The notes under the pieces were generated by a model. The model had not been told where the DNA came from, searched no databases, and worked only from the letters and a program-made list of their open reading frames with translations. Shown piece after piece: positions 25,823 to 34,088 of a DNA stretch of 34,445 nt (the first letter of the stretch is position 1; every line of letters starts with the position of its first letter). The stretch is from Acidobacteriaceae bacterium (GTDB lineage: Bacteria > Acidobacteriota > Terriglobia > Terriglobales > Acidobacteriaceae). Both the position numbers and the translations under genes were made by a program. The DNA is taken from positions 1-34,445 of the forward strand of contig PLZN01000495.1 of the NCBI GenBank assembly GCA_003152195.1, read 5' to 3'.

Positions 25823-27043
25823 TCAGAAGTCGAGCCAACCGTCGCGCTTCGCACGCTGGGTGGCTGCTGCCATGGAAAGAATCAGAATAGGCCACGCGCC
25901 AACAGCCGGACGCGAAAACGGGTAGTCGAACGCCGCATGGATTAGGACGGCTATCACGCCGATTCCCCAGATTGACTGAATCGCTGGCCTGAGCCCCCAA
26001 AGAGCGAGAGAAAGCATGGCCACCCCAACCGGCAAGCCTCCTTCCGCAGTCCATTGCAGCCAGTCGCAATGTGCCTGATTGACGATGGCTCCAGCGTCGA
26101 ACGTAGCAAAGGCCGGATATGCCGCAGGCCAACAACCAAGCCCCCAGCCAATCAAGGGATGCACAGCAATCATGTGCAGCGTGGAGATGGCGAACTGGAG
26201 GCGCCCCAGGGTCAAGGCCTCCGAGGAAAACCGCTCCGATACTGTCTCGAATCCCACAATCAACGCCAGAACGGCTGTAACGCCTGCCAGGGCCAATGCC
26301 AGCAATCCGATTTTCCGTCCCGCCGCGGGTTTCCGCAGGTGCGACAGCACCAATACGCAAACGATCTCGGCCAAGGCGATGATAAGGCCGCCGCGCGAGG
26401 CGCTGACCACCACTGCTGTAAGTAACACTGCCGAGACTCCGAGAAAGGTATACGACCTTCGGACGTCGCTAAGTGTGAGAAAAAGGGCAAAAGGCAGAAT
26501 CGTCTCGATAAACGCAGCAAAGTGCGTGTGATAAACAATCGGCCCCATCACAAAATCATGGTAGTCCGTAGGGAAAAGACCAAATACTTTGCCCGGAGAT
26601 ACGTACGTCTGAAGAATGGCTTCGACCGCAACTGCAAAGCCAAACCACACGATAACCTCGCGAACACGTTCGGCCAGACTTTCCTCTTTCAGGGTAGAAG
26701 CGCCTATGCAATAGACGGCGGCCCACGTCATCCACTGTAAAGTGGCGCGTTCTGTCTCAAAGCGGTCGATGGTCCGGCCGGTGGTCAGTTGAAAACATCC
26801 CCACAGAACGATGAAGCTCAACACGAACAATGGATAGTACGTCCCCGTCGCGGGTTGTCTTCGACCAACAATGGCTATTCCTGCAAGCAGGAACACGAAT
26901 ATCTCAAGGAGCCCGACGGGCCAGTATGCTGGTATCCAAAGCGTGAGCGTGGCCAGACAGAGAGCTACTATGAGCAGCAGCGCAAGTGGCGCACTACTGA
27001 TGAAGAGCCGGTCGCGGAAAGCAGAATGTCCTGTCGCAGTCAT
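25823..27043 (-). CDS. O-antigen ligase-family membrane protein
   Basis: Multi-TM; 'VSASRGGLIIALAEIVCVLVLSHLRKP', 'HPLIGWGLGCWPAAYPAFATFDAGAIVNQAHCDWLQWTAEGGLPVGVAML'. Confidence 0.9.
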   Translation of the reverse strand: MTATGHSAFRDRLFISSAPLALLLIVALCLATLTLWIPAYWPVGLLEIFVFLLAGIAIVGRRQPATGTYYPLFVLSFIVLWGCFQLTTGRTIDRFETERATLQWMTWAAVYCIGASTLKEESLAERVREVIVWFGFAVAVEAILQTYVSPGKVFGLFPTDYHDFVMGPIVYHTHFAAFIETILPFALFLTLSDVRRSYTFLGVSAVLLTAVVVSASRGGLIIALAEIVCVLVLSHLRKPAAGRKIGLLALALAGVTAVLALIVGFETVSERFSSEALTLGRLQFAISTLHMIAVHPLIGWGLGCWPAAYPAFATFDAGAIVNQAHCDWLQWTAEGGLPVGVAMLSLALWGLRPAIQSIWGIGVIAVLIHAAFDYPFSRPAVGAWPILILSMAAATQRAKRDGWLDF

Positions 27044-27061
27044 TTCCTAGACATCCATTAG

Positions 27062-27307
27062 TCTCCTGAGTCATTGATTTCTTGCAAGAAAGTTGTCATC
27101 CTGACCGGAGAGAACCCGGATTTCCTACTGCGCAGCGCCAGCCAGCGCCGCGTGTGCGGCTTTCCGTAAAGAAAGCCGCATGAAGTTCCCCTGCGCCACC
27201 AACCTCAACAGGAAATCCGGGGGAGCGAAGTGGAGGGACCTGCGGTTCAACCCTTTCGCTCTCCCAGATTTGTTCGCGTTTCTACGTGGAACTTTAGACT
27301 CAGGAGA
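27062..27307. mobile_element. MITE-like element 2 (246 bp), TSD TTAG (27058..27061 / 27308..27311)
   Basis: TIR TCTCCTGAGTC at both ends; body homologous to element 1; CCCGGATTTCCT/AGGAAATCCGGG and TGCGGCTTTC-N6-GAAAGCCGCA nested stems. Confidence 0.9.
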
Positions 27308-27500
27308 TTAGATACCTGCAATCCTCAAGGCTGGGGGACTTTAGCGACGACGTTGTGTTGAGCACGGTAGGTAGCGCCACGACGGTGTGCACCAACATTT
27401 GTGGCATCCCACCCTTGCCGGAAAAGCACCTTCAAGGCTGGGCACCCCAGATTTGTTGCACTTTCCGTTGAGAAACATCTAATCCTGCTCCCAAATCGCT

Positions 27501-28178
27501 CTAAGCCTTGGTGAGAAATCCCGCCTGAGGCTTTCGGTCCTTGACTACTAAATACCAGCCGAACAATGGAGCCAGGAACTCGAATGGCTCGCACTGATGC
27601 TTTTCAATAGAAATACTGGGGCCGAATAGTCGCCGTAGCTTCCGTCCGGTGTAGAGATCGGTATGGACTGGCGCCTCACTGTTTTCGATGTGCCGTTTCC
27701 ATTTCCTGCCATTCCTGAGAAAACTCCACAGCGTGAAGTATGACCAGAAGCCATAGACATGGATGTTGATCCTACCGCCGGGACGAAGAACACGGAAGAT
27801 CTCACGCACCACTTTCTCCGGCTCGTCGGAGTGATGGAGAACACCGTGCGAATAAACGTAATCAAAGCTTTCGTCTTCAAGAGGAAGATGCCGCATGTCG
27901 GCTTGAAGAACGACCGCGAGGTCGCCGAGGCGCTTGCGGGCCAGCTCTACATGTCTCGCAGTCAAATCTACGCCCGTCGCGATGGCCCCGTGCTTTGCAA
28001 ATTGCAGCAGGTCGGCTCCGGTTCCACATCCGATTTCGAGGACCTTGTCTCCTGCATGTTTGCGAAACTCGGCCACATCGTAGAGCCAGGGATATGTGGA
28101 GTAGCGCTCCTGCTCGGTTAGAAACAAGGGGGTCTCATTCCAGTGGGCTTGGGCAAGCTGTGCAGCGTCAGGCATCAT
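27501..28178 (-). CDS. Class I SAM-dependent methyltransferase (UbiE/UbiG-like)
   Basis: 'KVLEIGCGTGADLLQFAKHGAIATGVDLTARHVELA', 'FDYVYSHGVLHHSDEPEKVVREIFRVLRPGGRINIHVYG'. Confidence 0.93.
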   Translation of the reverse strand: MMPDAAQLAQAHWNETPLFLTEQERYSTYPWLYDVAEFRKHAGDKVLEIGCGTGADLLQFAKHGAIATGVDLTARHVELARKRLGDLAVVLQADMRHLPLEDESFDYVYSHGVLHHSDEPEKVVREIFRVLRPGGRINIHVYGFWSYFTLWSFLRNGRKWKRHIENSEAPVHTDLYTGRKLRRLFGPSISIEKHQCEPFEFLAPLFGWYLVVKDRKPQAGFLTKA

Positions 28179-28234
28179 TTACACTAGGCCAAAGAATGTG
28201 TTGCTATCAGGCTACTCCATACCGTGTTGCAAAA

Positions 28235-30184
28235 TTATTGCGTGGCAACCAGAGATTCCGTTTGATTCGCCATGGAGGGCCTCTTGCCCTCGATAAATTC
28301 CTTCCACCAGAGAGCAAAGTTCAGCAGAAACCAGGCATGTGCGCCCTGGCCTGACTGGACCAGGTTCATCACCGCAGATCTATCCAGGAAGTCGGTCCTG
28401 GCGCAAAACTCCGAAAGTTCGCGCTGCGCAAATTCGCCGAATTGCTCGAAAAACCAATCGTGAATCGGCACGCCAAACCCCTGCTTCCTGCGATCGATAA
28501 TGTCATTGGGAATGAGGCCCCGAACGGCATTCTTCAGGATGTGCTTTGATTCGTTGCCGCGCGTGATGACCTGCTCCGGAATGCTCATCGCAAGCTGCAC
28601 GAACTTGTGATCAAGAAAAGGAACCCGGGTCTCAAGGCTTACGCCCATCCCCATTTTGTCGAGCCGCATGAGAAGCAGCTCCGGCAGGCGCAGGTTCAGG
28701 TCGACATAGGTCATCCACTTGACCGAAGTCTTTTCCCAGGCTTTCTCCATGAACCGTTCGTGCGTAGGGCGTATCGCCTGCCAGGAAGTCTGGTTCCCGA
28801 AACGCCTCCGCAGGCGTGGTGAAAGCACGTCTAGTTTGGCGCGCTGTGAGAAGGCATCCACCCCGCCCCAGAAGACCGGGAGGCCCACGCTTGCTCGCCG
28901 TAGTAGTTCGTACGCTGGGCTGTGGGATTTGCCGAGGGCGCTCAGTCCAAGGAGGCCAAGCTTCTTGGCCGCGCGTGGAACCGGATAGCTATTCCAACGA
29001 ATCAGATTCAGGATCCACTTCCAATGTCTATAGCCCCAGAAGAGCTCATCCGCTCCTTCTCCAGCCTGAGCAACAACAACCCCGTTATCACGCGCCAGCT
29101 TGGATAGGAAATAGACAGGCATGCAAACGGGATCAGCGATGGGCTCGTCTTGCAGCTGAATCATGCGCGGCAGGAAGTCGAGAAAGTCCTGCTGGGTGAG
29201 AACCCGTTCCTGGTGAACCGCTCCTATGTGAGCTGCGAATTCTCTGGCTTGCGGCAATTCGCTTGGACAGCCGCGATAGTCTTTGTCATATCCGACCGAA
29301 AATGTTTTCACCTTTCCCGTAGCGCACTCGGAAAAAAGCGCCGCGTTGGTACTCGAGTCGATTCCGCCGGAAAGAAAGACTCCAACGGGAACGTCGCTGA
29401 CGGTACGCAGCGCCACGCTGGTGCGCAGTTCCGCGAGCAGGCGCTCAGCAATTTCTTCTTCTGAAACGCCCGTCAGTGGAGTGGTGTGTTCGAGAACATC
29501 CCAGTACCGCTCTTCGTGGCGCTGCCCGTCAGCGTCGATGGTCAGGAACGAGCCCGGCGGTAGCTTATGAATCCCTGCAAACAGGGTATCGGGCGCCGGG
29601 GTGGTGATAAAGGATAGATAATGAAAAAGAGCTTCTTCGTTGACGGCACGAACCTGATCCGGATCCTGAAGGAGCGCTTTGATTTCCGATGCGAATGTGA
29701 TGCGCCCATGATGAATGCTGTAATAAAGCGGCTTGATGCCGATGCGGTCGCGAATCAACCACAGGCGGCGCGCCTTTGCATCCCAGAGCGCGATAGCGAA
29801 CATGCCGCGAAATCTCTGCAGACATTCGATGCCCCACTCTTCAAAGGCTTGCAGGATAACCTCGGTATCCGAGTGATCCGTTTTCCAGCGGCGTCGTCCG
29901 TGTTCTTCAAGCTCGCGCCTGATCTCCGCATGGTTATAAATTTCCCCGTTAAAGACAATCTGCAGCGATCCGTCCCCATTGCTCATGGGCTGTGACGCGG
30001 TATGGGAAAGATCGATGATCGAAAGCCGCCGATGCGCCAAACCCACCCGGAGGTCTGGTGAAATCCATAAACCAGCGCCATCAGGGCCGCGATGGACCAT
30101 CGTCTCCCGCATGCGGACAAGATATTCCGCCGTCACGTGGAAGTTGCCGCTTTTGAATGCCAGTACGCCGGAGATTCCGCACAT
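28235..30184 (-). CDS. asnB: Asparagine synthase (glutamine-hydrolysing)-type amidotransferase
   Basis: MCGISGVLAF Ntn Cys2; 'RGPDGAGLW', 'FNGEIYNHAEIRREL', 'VGVFLSGGIDSSTNAALF' PP-loop. Confidence 0.95.
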   Translation of the reverse strand: MCGISGVLAFKSGNFHVTAEYLVRMRETMVHRGPDGAGLWISPDLRVGLAHRRLSIIDLSHTASQPMSNGDGSLQIVFNGEIYNHAEIRRELEEHGRRRWKTDHSDTEVILQAFEEWGIECLQRFRGMFAIALWDAKARRLWLIRDRIGIKPLYYSIHHGRITFASEIKALLQDPDQVRAVNEEALFHYLSFITTPAPDTLFAGIHKLPPGSFLTIDADGQRHEERYWDVLEHTTPLTGVSEEEIAERLLAELRTSVALRTVSDVPVGVFLSGGIDSSTNAALFSECATGKVKTFSVGYDKDYRGCPSELPQAREFAAHIGAVHQERVLTQQDFLDFLPRMIQLQDEPIADPVCMPVYFLSKLARDNGVVVAQAGEGADELFWGYRHWKWILNLIRWNSYPVPRAAKKLGLLGLSALGKSHSPAYELLRRASVGLPVFWGGVDAFSQRAKLDVLSPRLRRRFGNQTSWQAIRPTHERFMEKAWEKTSVKWMTYVDLNLRLPELLLMRLDKMGMGVSLETRVPFLDHKFVQLAMSIPEQVITRGNESKHILKNAVRGLIPNDIIDRRKQGFGVPIHDWFFEQFGEFAQRELSEFCARTDFLDRSAVMNLVQSGQGAHAWFLLNFALWWKEFIEGKRPSMANQTESLVATQ

Positions 30185-30218
30185 CTGTGGATACCGAGTA
30201 AAGTTATTAGAACATTAG

Positions 30219-30231
30219 CAGAGTTACTCTG
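30219..30231. promoter_or_regulatory. Perfect palindrome CAGAGTTACTCTG abutting the wecB start codon
   Basis: 13 bp, CAGAGT-T-ACTCTG, in the 47-bp divergent asnB/wecB intergenic region. Confidence 0.35.
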
Positions 30232-31389
30232 ATGGCGAACGTACATCCCAGCCGCCGCCTAAGGATCATGAGTATCGTGGGCGCCAGGCCTAACATGATG
30301 AAGGTGGCCCCGCTCATGGCAGAGTTGCGCCTGCATGAGGAAATTCAGGCGGTTCTGGTGCATACCGGTCAGCATTACGATTACTCCATGTCGCAGGTTT
30401 TTTTCGATCAGCTGCACATGCCACATCCTGATTACAATCTGGAAGTGGGGTCGGGCACGCATTACACGCAAACGGCAGAAATTATCGTTAGATTCGGGGA
30501 GCTTGTACAGCAGGACCGGCCAGACATGGTGCTGGTTGCGGGCGATGTGAACTCAACCATTGCCTGTGCGCTGGTAGCGGCAAAAGAAAGAATTCCGGTT
30601 GCGCATGTCGAAGCAGGATTGCGCAGCTTCGACCGGAGCATGCCGGAGGAGATCAACCGCATCCTGACGGATGCAATGTCAGACCTTCTTTTTACCACTG
30701 AGGAGAGCGGCAACCGGAATCTTGCGAACGAGGGAATCGCGCCAGGCAAGGTTTTCTTTGTCGGCAACCTCATGATTGATTCTCTTGTGAGGGCTCTGGA
30801 GATGGCGCGAGAATCTTCATTGCGCTCGGAGTTGGGGCTGAACGCGCAACGTTACGCCGTGCTTACGCTGCATCGTCCTTCCAACGTGGATGACGGAGAT
30901 CGGCTGACGCGCACGCTCGATGCGATCGCGCAGATTGCGCAGCGCATTCCGGTACTTTTTCCAGCCCACCCTAGAACCGCACGAAACATAGCGCAGGCTG
31001 GGCTCAAGGCGGTGAGAACCTGGGAAGGTGGAGAAATCGCCGAGCCGGCTCTATGGATGATGCCTCCCGCTTCCTATCTGGATTTTCTGGGCCTTCTCCA
31101 GCGCGCTGTCATGGTCATCACGGACTCTGGTGGAGTGCAGGAGGAGACGACTTTCCTCGGCGTACCATGCCTGACATATCGCGAAAACACGGAACGGCCG
31201 GTGACCGTTTCCATGGGCACGAACAAAGTGGTGGGATGCGACCCTCAGCGCCTGTTGCACAGTGCTCTCGCGGTGCTTGAGAACCCCGGTCAAGGCAGAT
31301 CTGCTCCTGTGCGGCCTCCTCTATGGGATGGGCAGACAGCACCGAGAATTGTACGTATCCTCAGGGAGTATTGGCATAGCCATTCCTGA
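30232..31389 (+). CDS. wecB: UDP-N-acetylglucosamine 2-epimerase (non-hydrolysing)
   Basis: 'IVGARPNMMKVAPLMAEL', 'HTGQHYDYSMSQVFF', 'VAHVEAGLRSFDRSMPEEINRILTDAMSDLLFTTEE', 'TDSGGVQEETTFLGVPCLTYRENTERPVT'. Confidence 0.97.
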   Translation: MANVHPSRRLRIMSIVGARPNMMKVAPLMAELRLHEEIQAVLVHTGQHYDYSMSQVFFDQLHMPHPDYNLEVGSGTHYTQTAEIIVRFGELVQQDRPDMVLVAGDVNSTIACALVAAKERIPVAHVEAGLRSFDRSMPEEINRILTDAMSDLLFTTEESGNRNLANEGIAPGKVFFVGNLMIDSLVRALEMARESSLRSELGLNAQRYAVLTLHRPSNVDDGDRLTRTLDAIAQIAQRIPVLFPAHPRTARNIAQAGLKAVRTWEGGEIAEPALWMMPPASYLDFLGLLQRAVMVITDSGGVQEETTFLGVPCLTYRENTERPVTVSMGTNKVVGCDPQRLLHSALAVLENPGQGRSAPVRPPLWDGQTAPRIVRILREYWHSHS

Positions 31390-31432
31390 TTCCGGCGGCT
31401 CGTGGGTGGGTGTTGACTGACCAAAAAGGAGC

Positions 31433-32677
31433 ATGTTTCCAGCGGTGAAGCAGAGCGCGTTGAACGAGTCTCCAGGCCTGGTTCCGGCGCTTGAGGCACT
31501 GCGCGCGTGGATAGAAACCAGGCAATTCGCGGGATATGAGCCGTTTGACTTGCTCAACTCGCCGTATCTGGGCGGAGCCTGGGCGCGGAAACCTCTGCCC
31601 AGTCTCCTGCTCATTCAATCCGGCAAGCGTTTTGGCGGTCTGCGACTTCGTCAATCCCTGAAAATCCCGCCCAGCCGTAATCCCAAGGCTCTGGGTCTTT
31701 GCCTCGCCGCATATTGTGATCTCGCGCAAACAGGTTACGACGTCTCCGCGGAGGCAGCCTGGCTCAAGACCGAGCTGATTCGGCTGCGTTCGCCGCATGA
31801 ACCCGAATTCTGTTGGGGATACGACTGGGATTACATGTCGCTTCGAGGCCCGCGGCTGCCGGCGTTCTCCCCTAACTGCATCGCGTCCTACTTTTGCGCG
31901 ACTGCGATGCTGGAGATGAACGAAGTATTTGGAGACTCCGAGGCGCGCGAGATTGCCGAATCGGTGGCGCGCTTCCTGGCTACGCGTTTGCATCACTCAT
32001 TCGAGTCCGCTGACGAGGTCTGTTTCAGCTACACGCCCAATGACAAAACGTTGATTTACAACAACAGTGCGCTGGCGGGCGTTTTTTTGGCGCGCGCAGG
32101 CAAGTTGTGTGGGAACGAGACGTATCTTTCCCTGGCGCACAAAGCCATGGTTTTCCTGCAAAGGGGCCAATTGCAAACCGGTGGATGGTATTACGGACGG
32201 CTTCGCCGCCAACGCTGGATCGATAGCTTCCATACCTCGTACAACGTCTGCGCGCTGCTCGATTATCAGAGGATCACAGGCGACCCGGCCTTTGAAGAAG
32301 CCATGCTTCGCGGGCATCGCTACTATCAAACCAGCTTTTTTACCCAGGAAGGAGCGCCCAAGTACTTCCACAACCGGACATTTCCCATCGATATTCACGC
32401 ATGCTCTCAGGCGATACTGCACTTCATCGCATTTTCTTCGATTGACCCGAATGCTCTGGAGCGTGCCACAAAAACCTTTCAATGGACGATGAGAAACATG
32501 GCGGCGCCGGATGGTTCCTTCTACTACCAGCGTCACCGCCTCTGGACCAACCGCGCGCCTTACATGCGGTGGGGGCAAGCGTGGATGCTGCGCGCGCTTG
32601 CCAGACTGCTCCGGTCGAGCGCTTCGCCACTTGGGGCAGGTCCTGGAAAGCGATTACTGTGTCCGATCCGGCCTTAA
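31433..32677 (+). CDS. (alpha/alpha)-toroid polysaccharide-biosynthesis protein, VpsJ-like (function unknown)
   Basis: 414 aa helical repeats; 'YTPNDKTLIYNNSALAGVFLARAG', 'QLQTGGWYYGRLRRQRWIDSFHTSYNVCAL'. Confidence 0.65.
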   Translation: MFPAVKQSALNESPGLVPALEALRAWIETRQFAGYEPFDLLNSPYLGGAWARKPLPSLLLIQSGKRFGGLRLRQSLKIPPSRNPKALGLCLAAYCDLAQTGYDVSAEAAWLKTELIRLRSPHEPEFCWGYDWDYMSLRGPRLPAFSPNCIASYFCATAMLEMNEVFGDSEAREIAESVARFLATRLHHSFESADEVCFSYTPNDKTLIYNNSALAGVFLARAGKLCGNETYLSLAHKAMVFLQRGQLQTGGWYYGRLRRQRWIDSFHTSYNVCALLDYQRITGDPAFEEAMLRGHRYYQTSFFTQEGAPKYFHNRTFPIDIHACSQAILHFIAFSSIDPNALERATKTFQWTMRNMAAPDGSFYYQRHRLWTNRAPYMRWGQAWMLRALARLLRSSASPLGAGPGKRLLCPIRP

Positions 32678-32845
32678 TGAAGTGGGGCTTAACGTGGTGG
32701 AAAGCCCCGTGTGAGGCATTACCTATCGTGAAACCGCTGAGCCTGCATTTCTCACCAGATAGAGCAATTGAGAGCAGGGCTCGATCTTGCGGAGGAACGT
32801 CAAGCTCTGTTCTTAATGTTGGACTATGATTCTCTGGGATTTAAA

Positions 32846-33955
32846 ATGCGCATCTGGATCGACCTGGATAACTCTCCTCACGTTCACTTCTTCGCTCCTA
32901 TTATCAGGAGACTCGAAGACGCCGGCTATGGAGTAGTGATCACAGCCAGGCGCTTCGGTCAGACAGAAGAGATTGCGCGATCGCATGGTCTTCACTATCT
33001 GGTCATCGGCCGGCACCGCACGCCTCATTTCTTTCTGACACGGGCAATGGCTACTGTCGTCCGCGCCCTGCGGCTTACGGTGTACGGTCTTCAGAGCCGC
33101 CCCGACCTTGCGGTGAACCACGGTGCCCGTGCCCAGGTACTCGCCGCGTGGCTCTTGCGCATTCCGGTAATGACCATTTACGACTACGAATTCGTTTACT
33201 CAGAAATATTCTCGAGAATGGCAACGAAAATCCTTTTGCCGGAGACGATTCCTTCCGTCACGCTGGAGCGCGAACACGTAAATATGAAAAAGGTGATCCG
33301 CTATCCGGGTTTCAAGGAAAGCGTCTATCTGAGCGGCTGGCACATTTCGCCGGACGTGATCGAGCAGCTGAAACTGGATCCGGGCCGGCTGATTATCACC
33401 GTCCGTCCTCCCGCTACCTGGGCTCATTACCAAAATGCTCATTCGGAAGTTCTTTTCCGAGCGCTGGTTGAGCGTTTGTGTGGAGAGCAGGACTCACAAG
33501 TCATTGTGCTGCCCCGAACCCGGGAACAGGGAGCAGATCTGAAAAGTTCCTATGGAATGCGGTCGCCTCCCTTCCAGGTTTTAGACACGGCCGTGGACGC
33601 GCTCAGCTTAATGGCGCATTCCGATGCGGTATTGAGCGGAGGCGGCACCATGGTCCGTGAAGCCGCAATCCTTGGAACACCTGCTTACAGCCTGTTTGCG
33701 GGGAAGCCCGGCGCACTCGATGCAGCTCTCGAGCGCGACGGGAAGCTTACGATCCTGAGAACAATCGAAGAAGTAAGAAATCTGCGATTCGAGAAGAACG
33801 CCCGTGCCTTTCGCTCCAACAGCGCGGATGCCCGGACGGGAGAAGTCATCTTGCAACACATCATTGCCCTGGGAAAGCCGGCCGCCAAAAGGCCGCCACC
33901 ATTAGGGCAAATGCAGCCATTGTTGCCTGGGTCACGATCGGAAGATACGCCATAA
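32846..33955 (+). CDS. DUF354-family protein (GT-B-like)
   Basis: ORF 32768..33955; internal start MRIWIDLDNSPHVHFFAPIIRRLEDAGYGVVITARRFGQT; 'SGGGTMVREAAILGTPAYSLFAGKPGALD'. Confidence 0.9.
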   Translation: MRIWIDLDNSPHVHFFAPIIRRLEDAGYGVVITARRFGQTEEIARSHGLHYLVIGRHRTPHFFLTRAMATVVRALRLTVYGLQSRPDLAVNHGARAQVLAAWLLRIPVMTIYDYEFVYSEIFSRMATKILLPETIPSVTLEREHVNMKKVIRYPGFKESVYLSGWHISPDVIEQLKLDPGRLIITVRPPATWAHYQNAHSEVLFRALVERLCGEQDSQVIVLPRTREQGADLKSSYGMRSPPFQVLDTAVDALSLMAHSDAVLSGGGTMVREAAILGTPAYSLFAGKPGALDAALERDGKLTILRTIEEVRNLRFEKNARAFRSNSADARTGEVILQHIIALGKPAAKRPPPLGQMQPLLPGSRSEDTP

Positions 33956-34088
33956 TGGGATCGGGCGCGATTGCCCAGCGGCGGCCAACGGTTGTCGGCA
34001 ACCTTGCGCGTCTGGCCGGTTTTGCACCTGAGGCCGGCGATTCGCAAGCATCGTTGGGGATTGATTCTGAAGGAACGAGGAAGCTATT

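Noticed and set aside
23457-27311. Composite transposon carrying methyltransferase-FecR-ligase genes
   Set aside because: Each flanking element has its own private TSD (CTAG and TTAG). A composite unit would share one TSD at its outer ends, so independent insertions are more likely.
28235-30184. Exosortase/PEP-CTERM (XrtA-type) EPS system suggested by the AsnB-type amidotransferase
   Set aside because: No exosortase-like protein, PrsK/PrsR-like regulator or PEP-CTERM tail seen in the window; the 24713 protein ends in a plain TM segment followed by GGKSPTVSPE.
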